A stretch of 64,000 nucleotides of DNA from Haemophilus_A paraphrohaemolyticus_A (GTDB taxonomy: Bacteria > Pseudomonadota > Gammaproteobacteria > Enterobacterales > Pasteurellaceae), in assembly GCF_003253115.1 (NCBI RefSeq), contig NZ_QEQF01000001.1, positions 372,001 through 436,000 of the forward strand. The letters are read 5' to 3'. The notes under the pieces were generated by a model. It did no database searches. It saw only the letters and a program-made list of their open reading frames with translations, and had not been told where the DNA came from. Every line of letters begins with the position of its first letter. Positions within the stretch are counted from its first letter, which is position 1. Made by a program: the position numbers and the translations under genes. Below, piece after piece: positions 33,873 through 42,640 of this stretch.

Positions 33873-35279
33873 CTACTTAATCTTCTCAAAACAAGCGGTC
33901 AATTTCGCAAAATCTTTTACGCCTTTGCTGCTTTCCACACCTGAATTTAAATCCACGCCTAAACAACCTTGTTGGAGTGCTTGCTCGATATTTTCTAAGC
34001 TAATGCCACCGGCTAATAACGATTTCGCTTTGATATTTTCAGGAATGAGCGACCAATCAAAGGCTTTGCCTGTACCGCCTTGTTGATTGCCCGACTTGCT
34101 ATCAAGCACAAAACGGTTGATTTGCGGGTTATCTTCAATTGCCACATTTTCAGCATTCAGATCAATAGAAATGGCTTTCCAAATTTGGACTTTGCCTTCC
34201 AAACTTTGATACAGTTTATTGATGTAATGTTCGTCTTCATTGCCGTGCAGTTGCACCGCAAAGAGTTCAAGCTGTTTTGCAATTTTCTCAACAAAATCAA
34301 CCGCTTGATTTTGGAATACACCTACATAGCGAAGGGGGGCATTCACGACCAACTCTTGAGCTTGACGAAGCGAGAGTTGGCGAGGTGAACCTTCGGCAAA
34401 AATCAAACCACCGTAAAGCCCACCAAGCTGATAAACGGCTTTCACATCTTGCGGTCGGGTTAATCCACACACCTTGTTTTCGCCGAAAATAATCTGACGC
34501 ACTGCATTATTTAGATCTGAACTTCCCATTAAGCTACTACCGATTAAAAAAGCGTGTGCATAAGGCTGGATTTTTTGCACTTGGAGGTGGTTGTGCACGC
34601 CCGATTCAGAGATTAAACGAACGTCAGGAGGAATGCGGTCGCGGTATTTTTCCACCAAACGCACAATGCGGTTCATATCAATGGTGAGTGTGTGTAAATC
34701 ACGGTTATTCACGCCAATGATTTTTGCCCCTAGTGTTAAAGCTCGTTCGAACTCTTCTTCTGTGCTGGTTTCCGTCAACACCCCCATTCCCAACGAATGG
34801 GCAAGGTTGGCAAGCTCAGTGTAAGTAGCATCATCAACCACAGAAAGCATAAGCAAAATCGCATCCGCATTAAAATAACGAGCTAGGTAAACTTGATATG
34901 TCGAGATCATAAAATCTTTACATAAAATTGGCTGTGTAGTTTGCTGCTTGACTTGGTTGATGTAGCAGAAATCACCTTGGAAATATTGCTCATCCGTTAA
35001 CACCGAAATCGCTGTCGCATAGTTTTTGTAAACACATGCGATCGCATCTAAATCAAATTCAGCACGAATTAGCCCTTTAGACGGAGAAGCTTTTTTGCAT
35101 TCCAAAATATAAGCGGGCTGATTATGCAAACCTTTTGCTAATTCAGCATAAAAATAGCGATCGCTTGGTGTGATATGTGGCAGAATCTGCTCAAGTGGCA
35201 ATTCTTTTTGTTTATTTTCTACCCAGTTCGCTTTATCTTGCACAATTTTTTGAAGAATAGTCGCTTGATTGGTTTGCAT
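33873..35279 (-). CDS. trpCF: Bifunctional indole-3-glycerol-phosphate synthase / phosphoribosylanthranilate isomerase
   Basis: A fused tryptophan-pathway enzyme (468 aa). Residues about 1-255 are the TrpC barrel (ECKKASPSKGLIR, LCKDFMIS, LISESGVH) and about 258-468 the TrpF barrel (KVCGLTRPQDV, LFAVQLHGNED, LLAGGISLENIEQA). It catalyses two consecutive steps to indole-3-glycerol phosphate. No other trp gene lies nearby, so it stands apart from any trpEGD or trpBA cluster. An uptake core is inside the C-terminal coding end at 33891. Confidence 0.95.
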   Translation of the reverse strand: MQTNQATILQKIVQDKANWVENKQKELPLEQILPHITPSDRYFYAELAKGLHNQPAYILECKKASPSKGLIRAEFDLDAIACVYKNYATAISVLTDEQYFQGDFCYINQVKQQTTQPILCKDFMISTYQVYLARYFNADAILLMLSVVDDATYTELANLAHSLGMGVLTETSTEEEFERALTLGAKIIGVNNRDLHTLTIDMNRIVRLVEKYRDRIPPDVRLISESGVHNHLQVQKIQPYAHAFLIGSSLMGSSDLNNAVRQIIFGENKVCGLTRPQDVKAVYQLGGLYGGLIFAEGSPRQLSLRQAQELVVNAPLRYVGVFQNQAVDFVEKIAKQLELFAVQLHGNEDEHYINKLYQSLEGKVQIWKAISIDLNAENVAIEDNPQINRFVLDSKSGNQQGGTGKAFDWSLIPENIKAKSLLAGGISLENIEQALQQGCLGVDLNSGVESSKGVKDFAKLTACFEKIK

Positions 35280-35394
35280 ATTTACCTTCTGTTGTTCGTC
35301 ATAATTAGATTTTTACAAAAAGTTTACTCTAAGCTGTCCAAAATAGGAAGAAAATAGCCTAAAATATCGCATTTAATTCAATAGATTTTTGATA

Positions 35395-35706
35395 ATGAAA
35401 ACCAAAATTAGACAACATTTAACCGATTTACAAATTGCAATGCGAACCCACGAAATTTGGGAAGTCACGCCACCTTCTGCAGAAGCTTTAGCAAATCCGC
35501 AACCTTTCTGTATTGAAACGCTCACACCAACTCAATGGCTACAATGGATTTTTATCCCGCGCATGCACGCCTTGTTAGATAGCGACGCGGATTTACCACG
35601 CAATTTTTCTATTACACCTTATTTAGAAGAAGCCTTAAAAGAAGAAGTCTACTTAAAGGCAATCCACTCGCCCGTCTTGCAAATTGAGTTGTTGTTAAAA
35701 GATTGA
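35395..35706 (+). CDS. yqcC: YqcC family protein
   Basis: A small cytosolic helical protein (103 aa) of the YqcC/DUF446 family, normally encoded directly upstream of truC as here. Conserved WEV-PPSAEALANPQPFC and the LQWIFIPRMHALLD segment are clear. Role unknown. The ATG at 35395 is preferred over an in-frame TTG two codons earlier. It ends one base before truC, so the two are co-translated. Confidence 0.85.
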   Translation: MKTKIRQHLTDLQIAMRTHEIWEVTPPSAEALANPQPFCIETLTPTQWLQWIFIPRMHALLDSDADLPRNFSITPYLEEALKEEVYLKAIHSPVLQIELLLKD

Positions 35707-35707
35707 T

Positions 35708-36433
35708 ATGGAATTAGAGATTTTATATCGCGATGAGGAGCTGATTGCGATTAACAAGCCTGCAGGAATGTTGGTGCATCGCAGTTGGTTAGACAAAGCA
35801 GAAACGGTATTTGCAATGCAAACCTTACGGGATCAAATTTGTCAGCACGTTTTCCCACTGCACCGTTTAGATCGCCCTACTTCAGGCGTATTGCTATTTG
35901 CTTTGAATAGCGAAATGGCGAAAACAATGTGTGAATTATTCGAAAATCATCAAATGGAAAAAGGTTATTTAGCAGTGGTTCGAGGTTATTTACAAGGGCA
36001 AGCGAGAGTGGACTATCCGCTCAAAGTGATTTTAGATAAAGTAGCGGATAAATTTTCTCAAGAAAAAGAAGCACAAGAAGCGATAACCGACTATCAAGGT
36101 TTAGCAACGGTGGAAATGCCATATCCTGTGGGTAAGCATCAAACCACGCGTTATTCATTGGTCGAACTTTTCCCGCGAACAGGGCGAAAACATCAGCTAA
36201 GACGCCATTTAAAGCATCTTTTTCACCCTATTATGGGGGATACTAAATATGGCGATTTGCATCAAAATCGTGCCTTAGGCGAACATTCTGGCGTAAATAG
36301 ACTGATGTTACATTCGCATTTTTTGCGTTTTATTCACCCAAAAACTTCGGAAAAAATTACGATAAAAGCCCCGCTTGATGAACAATGGCAAAGGCTTTTT
36401 CAGATCTTTAATTGGGATTTTCCTGATTTTTAA
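35708..36433 (+). CDS. truC: tRNA pseudouridine(65) synthase TruC
   Basis: An RluA-family pseudouridine synthase (241 aa) acting on U65 of tRNAs. The catalytic Asp is in PLHRLDRPTSGVLLFA (near residue 54), with ARTGRKHQLRRH-like FPRTGRKHQLRRHLKH in the C-terminal half. The short length without an S4 domain and the yqcC neighbour point to TruC. Confidence 0.93.
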   Translation: MELEILYRDEELIAINKPAGMLVHRSWLDKAETVFAMQTLRDQICQHVFPLHRLDRPTSGVLLFALNSEMAKTMCELFENHQMEKGYLAVVRGYLQGQARVDYPLKVILDKVADKFSQEKEAQEAITDYQGLATVEMPYPVGKHQTTRYSLVELFPRTGRKHQLRRHLKHLFHPIMGDTKYGDLHQNRALGEHSGVNRLMLHSHFLRFIHPKTSEKITIKAPLDEQWQRLFQIFNWDFPDF

Positions 36434-36454
36434 TTAGACAAAAAGAGAAACAAA

Positions 36455-36628
36455 ATGGATAATGCACTACTTTCATTAACGCATGAGCAACAGCAAGAAG
36501 CAGTTGAAGAAATCCAGAAACTTGCAAAACAAGGCATCAGTATGGGGCAAGCAATTCAAATTGTTGCGAAACAGTTAAGAGAAAAATATCAACAAAATCA
36601 ATTAGATCAAACGGAGAAAACCAAATGA
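36455..36628 (+). CDS. Small YoaH/UPF0181 family protein
   Basis: A 57-residue protein. The segment SLTHEQQQEAVEEIQKLAKQ followed by GISMGQAIQIVA matches the YoaH (UPF0181) family, which has no known role. It is predicted to be two helices and a charged tail. The RBS is AAGAGAAA. Its stop TGA overlaps the ATG of the next gene, so the pair is translationally coupled. Confidence 0.8.
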   Translation: MDNALLSLTHEQQQEAVEEIQKLAKQGISMGQAIQIVAKQLREKYQQNQLDQTEKTK

Positions 36629-37101
36629 AAAAAATGATAATTGCAACATTAGCACTTATTTCTGCCAGTGTAATGGCTGCACCTAAAACAGAAACCACAT
36701 CTACTGCTAAAGATCCAATAAATGGTCAGCCTGCAGTCGTTTTAAATGTGTATGATGTTAGCTCAAAATCACCTCGCCTTGTAAAAGGAACTCAAATTTC
36801 AAGAAGTCAAAATCAACAACTCTGTTGGAGCTCTCTCAATGTGCCATTAACAGGCAGAGTACGCATTGCTGAAGCATTTTATGCTCCAGCACCAACCAAT
36901 TTTGCCTCTGAAAGAATGAGTGTTACTGCATCGGAAGACAAAAAAGAGTTCTTAATTGTTGGTGATGTGATTGCAAAAGATAAAGAAAACATTACCCGCT
37001 GTTGGAAATTTGGTAAGTCAGATCCAATTGGTAAATATGGAATGGAAGTGCAAATTGGTAGCTATGTATTTAGAAACCTTGCATTTGAAGTAGTAAAATA
37101 G
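36625..37101 (+). CDS. Secreted protein of unknown function
   Basis: A 158-residue protein with a clear signal peptide cleaved near residue 19 (ISASVMA-AP). The mature part has two Cys residues (QLCWSSLN and RCWKFGK) that could form one disulphide. It ends in a beta-rich stretch (MEVQIGSYVFRNLAFEV), suggesting a small periplasmic beta-fold. It is coupled by a 4-base overlap to the preceding yoaH-like gene and followed by a strong terminator. I do not recognise the family. Confidence 0.65.
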   Translation: MKKMIIATLALISASVMAAPKTETTSTAKDPINGQPAVVLNVYDVSSKSPRLVKGTQISRSQNQQLCWSSLNVPLTGRVRIAEAFYAPAPTNFASERMSVTASEDKKEFLIVGDVIAKDKENITRCWKFGKSDPIGKYGMEVQIGSYVFRNLAFEVVK

Positions 37102-37119
37102 ACATTATCAAAATTACTG

Positions 37120-37165
37120 TAAAAAGTGGATAAAGTTGAATTAATCACTTTATCCACTTTTTTCA
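37120..37165 (+). terminator. Terminator after the secreted-protein gene
   Basis: The 15-bp stem AAAAAGTGGATAAAGT / ACTTTATCCACTTTTT has a 10-nt loop and ends in a T-run. Confidence 0.9.
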
Positions 37166-37194
37166 TCAATATAATTACACTCTAAAATATTTTC

Positions 37195-37786
37195 CCATCG
37201 CTGATCATCCCTCAAAACTATGCCAGTTCTTACCGCTTCTTCTGAATTATTTCTGCAACGACTGATACAGCTTATCCGTTAGCATCGCTTACGCTATAGC
37301 TAATGTTAATGGCATCAAAAATTCTGCTTTTCCACGCGTCAGTTCCAGCAAGAAATCGCCTCGCTAAAAGTGAGCTGATTACCCGCTTTACCATTGCCCA
37401 AAATTTTAGGCTAGTAAATGGAAATTAAGCCAATCGAGCTAAAAATCACAATCGCAAGGGGAATAATGCGTTTCTCGGTGCATTTTAGAAAAGGCACGAT
37501 TAAACCCGCACCCGAAGCTCGGGCGAGCAGTAGTTTCGCATCGCTATCGTTGAGCGACATACCAGCCAAAGCCAACAACTGCACCTCAGAAGGTCAATAC
37601 AAGCCAGCGGCGTAAAGGCTCGCTTTGTTGCACGCCTTCGAGAAAGGATAGAGGCTCACCGTTTGTACCGTAATCAAATGCAAGTTGCTGAATAGTATGC
37701 AATAAAAAGGTCAGACAAACCCCGATTAAACCTGTGATGATGCCGATATAAATAAGTGAAAAATAAAATCGAAAGGTAGTTTTCAT
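37195..37786 (-). pseudogene. Decayed ClC-type chloride channel gene
   Basis: The 37.1-37.9 kb gap holds a minus-strand remnant. It opens at an ATG (37786) encoding a membrane N-terminus (LIYIGIITGLIGVCLTFLLH) and RRWLVLTF, then hits a stop and continues GAVVGFGWYVAQR. In other frames it gives AGMSLNDSDAKLLLARASG and IYxPKILGNGKAGNQLTFSEA, where x is a stop. These match the ClC family pattern (SxxD-x-LLxA-GAG, FPxxLGNG). At least four stops or frameshifts and an internal deletion remain, about 590 bp of an expected 1.2-1.3 kb. Confidence 0.72.
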
Positions 37787-37889
37787 AATAAAAGGTGACT
37801 GCTGGAAATTGCCTTTAGTATAAGCTTTCTCATTTTTCGTTTAAAGCAGAAATATGCTACACTTCCCGCCTATTTTGCGAGGAAATATT

Positions 37890-38729
37890 ATGAACTACCA
37901 AGATAAATCTCTTTCTGCCCTCAAGCTTGGGCAAAAAACCGAATACAAAAGCCAATATGATGCTTCACTTTTGCAACCCGTGCCACGCCGATTAAATCGT
38001 GAAGGTTTGGGGATTGTAGAAGATCAGCCTTTCAATCAAGGAGCAGATGTTTGGACTTGCTATGAACTTTCGTGGTTAAATCCAAACGGCTTGCCACAAG
38101 TAGCCATTGCGGATGTTGCGATTGATTTTAAAAGCGAAAATTTAATCGAATCAAAGAGCTTTAAACTCTATTTAAACAGCTTCAACCAAACTAAATTTGC
38201 TTCAATCGAAGAGGTTGAACAAACACTTACGAAAGATTTAAGCCAATGTGCAAGCGGTCAAGTTTCGGTAAAAATTCACAAATTAGCTGATTACACCAAC
38301 CAGCCAATTATGAATTTTGCTGGCAAGTGCATTGATGAACAAGAGATTCAAATCAACAGCTACGCATTTTCGAATCAATATTTAGAAAATGTTGCAGAAG
38401 GCGAAATAGTAGAGGAGACACTGGTTAGCCACTTGTTGAAGTCTAATTGCTTGATTACCTCACAGCCAGACTGGGGTAGTGTGCAAATTCATTATATTGG
38501 CAAGCAGTTAAATCGTGAAAAACTTTTGCGATATTTAGTCTCTTTCCGTGAACACAATGAATTCCACGAGCAATGTGTAGAGCGAATTTTTACAGATTTA
38601 ATGCAATTCGCAAAACCTGAAAAACTTACCATTTATGCTCGCTATACTCGGCGCGGTGGATTAGATATTAACCCATTCCGTTCTAATTTTGAGAGTGTTC
38701 CTGCGAATTTGAGAATGGCGAGACAGTAA
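37890..38729 (+). CDS. queF: NADPH-dependent 7-cyano-7-deazaguanine reductase QueF
   Basis: Reduces preQ0 to preQ1 in queuosine biosynthesis (279 aa, the long QueF type). Conserved segments are YDASLLQPVPR, ESKSFKLYLNSFNQ, the catalytic Cys in SHLLKSNCLITSQPDWG, and RYTRRGGLDINPFR. Start 37890 is set by GCGAGGAAA upstream; a frame reaching 37854 is leader. No preQ1 riboswitch could be recognised upstream. Confidence 0.95.
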   Translation: MNYQDKSLSALKLGQKTEYKSQYDASLLQPVPRRLNREGLGIVEDQPFNQGADVWTCYELSWLNPNGLPQVAIADVAIDFKSENLIESKSFKLYLNSFNQTKFASIEEVEQTLTKDLSQCASGQVSVKIHKLADYTNQPIMNFAGKCIDEQEIQINSYAFSNQYLENVAEGEIVEETLVSHLLKSNCLITSQPDWGSVQIHYIGKQLNREKLLRYLVSFREHNEFHEQCVERIFTDLMQFAKPEKLTIYARYTRRGGLDINPFRSNFESVPANLRMARQ

Positions 38730-38748
38730 TCAATAAGCAAAAGAAAGA

Positions 38749-38778
38749 CTGATAATTTAATATTATCAGCCTTTTTGT
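38749..38778 (+). terminator. Terminator of queF
   Basis: CTGATAAT (38749-38756) and ATTATCAG (38762-38769) pair, followed by CCTTTTTGT. It lies between convergent queF and znuB. Confidence 0.8.
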
Positions 38779-38798
38779 CTACTATGCGACAATTTTTA

Positions 38799-39581
38799 TT
38801 ACGTCTCTTTTTTAAATAAACTTAACAAAAATAGCACTCCAGCACACACCACTACTGATGGCCCTGCGGGGGTATCTTTAATCCCTGAAAGCAGCAGTCC
38901 GAGAGAGACCGCAATAATGCTAAAAACAGTGGCATAAATAACCATTGCTTCTGGTATGCGAGCGAAACGTCTTGCCGTGGCCGATGGAATGATTAAAAGT
39001 GAGGTGATAATCAACGCTCCAACAAATTTCATACTCAAGGCAATCGTTAATGCAGTAAGAAGCATCAGTAATAATCGCACACGAGCAACATTCAATCCCT
39101 CAACTTGCGCCAATTCTGGGCTAATGGTAATAGAAAGTAATTTAGACCAGAAGATGGCTAAAATTCCACCAATTACAATGACACCAATGCCGATAAAAAT
39201 AACATCGTTAAAGTTGATCGCCAAAAGATCACCAAAGAGGTAAGACATTAAATCTACGCGGACATTATCAAGCAAACTAATCGTAATCACCCCAAGCGAA
39301 AGGCTGCAATGAGCAATAATGCCGAGCACGGTATCGACTGAGTAGTTAGTTTTGTGCTCAAGCCAGACTAAAGCCATTGCGAGAATAACTGTCATCACGA
39401 TCACAGCAATATAAGGATCAACCTCAAGAAAGATACCTAGTGCCACGCCAAGCAGTGCCGAGTGAGAAAGCGTATCGCCAAAATACGCCATTTTCCGCCA
39501 AACAACAAAAGCTCCAAGCGGTGCGGTAATCAGTGAGAGTAATAAGCCTGCAAGCCAGGCAGGGAGTAGAATATCAAGCAT
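38799..39581 (-). CDS. znuB: Zinc ABC transporter permease ZnuB
   Basis: An inner-membrane channel of the high-affinity zinc importer (260 aa), about eight transmembrane segments. LLSLITAPLGAFVVWRKMAYFGDTLSHSALLGVALG is conserved in the ABC-3 permease family. The ATG at 39581 gives the family N-terminus. The partners znuC (ATPase) and znuA (binding protein) are not adjacent. It lies 68 bp after rarA on the same strand. I found no clear Zur box in that gap. Confidence 0.9.
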   Translation of the reverse strand: MLDILLPAWLAGLLLSLITAPLGAFVVWRKMAYFGDTLSHSALLGVALGIFLEVDPYIAVIVMTVILAMALVWLEHKTNYSVDTVLGIIAHCSLSLGVITISLLDNVRVDLMSYLFGDLLAINFNDVIFIGIGVIVIGGILAIFWSKLLSITISPELAQVEGLNVARVRLLLMLLTALTIALSMKFVGALIITSLLIIPSATARRFARIPEAMVIYATVFSIIAVSLGLLLSGIKDTPAGPSVVVCAGVLFLLSLFKKET

Positions 39582-39649
39582 AATGTTACAGACGGTTGAA
39601 TTTGCAAATATTTCTGCAAATCCCACCGCTTTTCTCTATTTATATTGGA

Positions 39650-40987
39650 CTATCTATATCGTTTCTGTGGACTTTGAGCATCTTGAGCTTTCAGCCACTC
39701 CATTTTTTCTTTGATCTGTTTTTCCATTCCACGTTCGGTTGGAAAGTAGAATGCTGTATCCTTCAATTCAGGTGGGAAATAATTTTCACCTGCGGCATAA
39801 GCGTTCAGTTCATTGTGAGCATAACGATATTCATCACCATAACCCAGTGATTTCATCAACTGTGTTGGTGCGTTACGTAAATGCTCTGGTACATCATAAT
39901 CTTTCGCCTCTTTTGCCAAACGTTTTGCCTCATTGAACGCCGTATAAACTGCATTACTTTTTGGAGCAACAGCCAAATAAATAACCGCTTGTGCAATGGC
40001 ACGCTCCCCTTCATAAGCCCCTACTCTGGTATAGCAATCCCAAGCGTTAATCGCAATTTGCATCGCACGTGGATCGGCATTCCCAATATCTTCAGAGGCA
40101 ATCGCTAATAATCGGCGTGCAACATAAAGTGGATCACCGCCTGCAGTTAAAATGCGGGCATACCAATATAATGCACCATCAGGCGAAGAGCCTCGAATAG
40201 ATTTATGCAAGGCTGAAATCAGATCGTAATAGCGATCACCACCTTTATCAAAACGGGCTTGTCGTTCGCCTAGAATTTCTGTTAACAAGGATTTATTGAG
40301 TAACTTACCTTTTGCGGTCGTTTCCGCCATATCCGACATTAACTCTAAGCAATTTAATGCATAACGAGCATCACCATTCACATAATCGGCAAGTAAATCA
40401 AGTACTTCATCTTCAAATACAAAAGTCTCGCTGCCCAAGCCCCGCTCTTTATCAGTCAAAGCTTGCTCTAATACACTTAGAATATCTTGCTTTTGAAGTG
40501 GTTTGAGAATGTAAATTCGAGCCCGAGAAAGCAAGGCATTATTTAATTCAAAGGATGGATTTTCAGTTGTTGCACCAATAAAAATAATCGTGCCATCTTC
40601 AATATGGGGCAAAAACGCATCTTGTTGGCTTTTATTAAAACGATGCACTTCGTCCACAAACAGCACCGTTCTTCTACCTGTTTGCTGATTTAATTTTGCT
40701 TTATCAATGGCTTCACGGATCTCTTTAATGCCAGATGTTACTGCTGAAAGACGCTCTACTTCTGCATTCAGATGATACGCAATAATCTCTGCTAATGTGG
40801 TTTTACCCGTGCCAGGGGGGCCCCAGAAGATCATTGAATGGGCTCGTTGCATTACAATCGCTTTTTGCAGTGGCTTGCCTTCGGCAATTAGATGCGATTG
40901 TCCACGATATTCTGCCAGTGTACGAGGGCGCATTCGGGCTGAAAGCGGTCGAAAATCTTCAGCAAAATCTAAAGAGAGAGTGCTCAT
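39650..40987 (-). CDS. rarA: Replication-associated recombination ATPase RarA (MgsA)
   Basis: A clamp-loader-like AAA+ protein (445 aa) acting at stalled replication forks. Walker A is FWGPPGTGKTTLAE, Walker B VLFVDEVHRFNKSQQDAFL and sensor-1 IGATTENPSFELN. The start at 40987 has AGAGGAGGG upstream and matches the family MSTLSLDF opening. It begins 11 nt after mreD and is probably co-transcribed with mreBCD. Confidence 0.94.
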   Translation of the reverse strand: MSTLSLDFAEDFRPLSARMRPRTLAEYRGQSHLIAEGKPLQKAIVMQRAHSMIFWGPPGTGKTTLAEIIAYHLNAEVERLSAVTSGIKEIREAIDKAKLNQQTGRRTVLFVDEVHRFNKSQQDAFLPHIEDGTIIFIGATTENPSFELNNALLSRARIYILKPLQKQDILSVLEQALTDKERGLGSETFVFEDEVLDLLADYVNGDARYALNCLELMSDMAETTAKGKLLNKSLLTEILGERQARFDKGGDRYYDLISALHKSIRGSSPDGALYWYARILTAGGDPLYVARRLLAIASEDIGNADPRAMQIAINAWDCYTRVGAYEGERAIAQAVIYLAVAPKSNAVYTAFNEAKRLAKEAKDYDVPEHLRNAPTQLMKSLGYGDEYRYAHNELNAYAAGENYFPPELKDTAFYFPTERGMEKQIKEKMEWLKAQDAQSPQKRYR

Positions 40988-40998
40988 TTTTCCCTCCT

Positions 40999-41487
40999 CT
41001 AACGTAAACGTAATTGACGGCGAATTTGTCGCATCAGCAAGAAAACCCAAGGCCAGAGTATGCCACTAATTATAGCACCAATAATTTCCTGGCTATTAAA
41101 CGTTGCAGAATGTAAAAGTACACCAATTAAATAGATAAAAATGCGAATAGCGATAATATAAGCAATCACAATCACGCCTTGCAGCCAAAGCGATAGATTC
41201 CGTAAAATAAGATGGTGTTTTGTGACAAAATAGATTGCTATAGAAAGCACAAGAGCGTGAACGCCAAGCACTGAGCCTAAAATCAGATCCCAAATAATCC
41301 CTGCCATAAAAGCCGTGCCTACACTGACTTTATCAGGCAATGCTAATGCCCAATAAATCAACACGAGAATAAGCCAAGAAGGGCGGAAACCTTGTAACCC
41401 AACAGGCCAAGGCATAATTTCTAAAATAAGGGCGACTACAAAAATAAACGCCAACACAATAATTTGAAAAAGTGGATGCTGTCGCAT
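40999..41487 (-). CDS. mreD: Rod shape-determining protein MreD
   Basis: An integral membrane component of the elongasome (162 aa, five hydrophobic segments). Conserved QGFRPSWLILVLIYWAL and GLIWDL-like GIIWDLILGSVLGVHA. The start overlaps the mreC stop by one base, so translation is coupled. Confidence 0.93.
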   Translation of the reverse strand: MRQHPLFQIIVLAFIFVVALILEIMPWPVGLQGFRPSWLILVLIYWALALPDKVSVGTAFMAGIIWDLILGSVLGVHALVLSIAIYFVTKHHLILRNLSLWLQGVIVIAYIIAIRIFIYLIGVLLHSATFNSQEIIGAIISGILWPWVFLLMRQIRRQLRLR

Positions 41488-42551
41488 TATTCCGCCCCTT
41501 GTTCAGTATGATGTTCTTGCTCTTGCACTGCTTCTGGTTGAGCTGCCGGATTGTCCGAGGCTTCATCCGTTTGATCAATCACTTCTAGTTTTTCTTCTGG
41601 TTTATCTTCAACCTGCTCTTTCTTATTCGTTAAATTACGTAAGCGATCAATTGGACTAATGCTACGGCGACGCTCTTCAACCACCTCTCGTACTTCTTTA
41701 GGAGAAAGGGCTTGAGCTTTACGCATTTCATCGTTAATTGGCCAAAGTAACAGTAAGTAACGCAAGCGGTCTAAAGAAGCAAGCGGTTTTGCAATAATGC
41801 GAGCAAATTGGCTTTTAGTATCATTGGTTACACTTTCTACAATTGCTACGGGATAACCTTCTGGAAAGCGACCACCTAAGCCAGAGGTAACAAGCACATC
41901 ACCTTTTACAATATCAGTCGAACGAGGCAGATTATCGATAACAAGCTCGTCATTATGCCCTGTACCATTTGCAATACCTCGCACATCATTACGTAATACC
42001 TGCACAGGCACCGCATGAGTAATATCGGTAATCAGCAACACGCGGCTCATATTCTCGCCCACAGAAATTACTTGTCCCACAACACCGCGTTCGTCAATTA
42101 CCGCCTGCCCAACATAAGCCCCGTTTTTTTGCCCTTGATTAATCACTACTTGCTGACGATAAGCATCCATCTCTGAAGTTAAAACTTCAGTGATTTTCTT
42201 ATATTCATCTTGACGTAATGGCGAGCCTAACAGCAAACGTAAACGTTGGTTTTCAACTTTTAGCTGATCGAGTAACAACAAATCGGCGTTTTTTTCGCGA
42301 AGTTGCTCTTTTAACACCTTGTTTTCAAGCTGTAATTTATTGGTATCAATAAAATTATCACTGATGCCATCTAACACGGAACGGGGAGTATTGGCAAAAT
42401 AGTACAAGCCACTCACGGCAGTTTCGAGCATATTACGGATTTGGATCATCGCACTGCTTCGACCATCGAGCACAATCAGCGTGATTGAAATGCAAATTGC
42501 AAAGAAGAGGCGAACCCCTAACAAGGGTGTTTTCGCAAAAATTGGCTTCAT
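41487..42551 (-). CDS. mreC: Rod shape-determining protein MreC
   Basis: A bitopic inner-membrane protein (354 aa) linking MreB to the periplasmic wall synthases. There is one N-terminal transmembrane segment (about 10-28), a coiled coil (about 70-110, LENKVLKEQLREKNADLLLL), then the beta-rich periplasmic domain. The C-terminal 70 residues are a charged Glu/Pro/Gln-rich tail longer than in many orthologues. Between mreB and mreC. Confidence 0.94.
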   Translation of the reverse strand: MKPIFAKTPLLGVRLFFAICISITLIVLDGRSSAMIQIRNMLETAVSGLYYFANTPRSVLDGISDNFIDTNKLQLENKVLKEQLREKNADLLLLDQLKVENQRLRLLLGSPLRQDEYKKITEVLTSEMDAYRQQVVINQGQKNGAYVGQAVIDERGVVGQVISVGENMSRVLLITDITHAVPVQVLRNDVRGIANGTGHNDELVIDNLPRSTDIVKGDVLVTSGLGGRFPEGYPVAIVESVTNDTKSQFARIIAKPLASLDRLRYLLLLWPINDEMRKAQALSPKEVREVVEERRRSISPIDRLRNLTNKKEQVEDKPEEKLEVIDQTDEASDNPAAQPEAVQEQEHHTEQGAE

Positions 42552-42591
42552 AGAGTTGCTAATAAAATGAAAAGGGTTGGGATTAAATAGA

Positions 42592-42617
42592 AAATGGACA
42601 CAAACTGATGTCCATTT
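42592..42617 (-). terminator. Hairpin between mreB and mreC
   Basis: AAATGGACA / TGTCCATTT with an 8-nt loop is followed on the minus strand by TCTATTT. It may be a partial terminator or attenuator lowering mreCD relative to mreB. Confidence 0.55.
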
Positions 42618-42640
42618 CTATTTTAAATGATTAGCCGATA

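Noticed and set aside
37418..37615. A plus-strand 65-codon open frame in the 37.4-37.6 kb gap
   Set aside because: It has no ribosome site or recognisable sequence, and lies over the minus-strand ClC remnant.
37786..37890. A preQ1 riboswitch upstream of queF
   Set aside because: The leader is short and lacks a recognisable preQ1-I loop and A-rich tail.
39582..39649. A Zur box before znuB
   Set aside because: Only an isolated ATGTTA half-site is present, without the palindromic partner.
34335..40822. Runs of six G in trpCF (about 34337) and rarA (about 40816) as phase-variable tracts
   Set aside because: Too short to be hypermutable, inside housekeeping genes, with intact frames.
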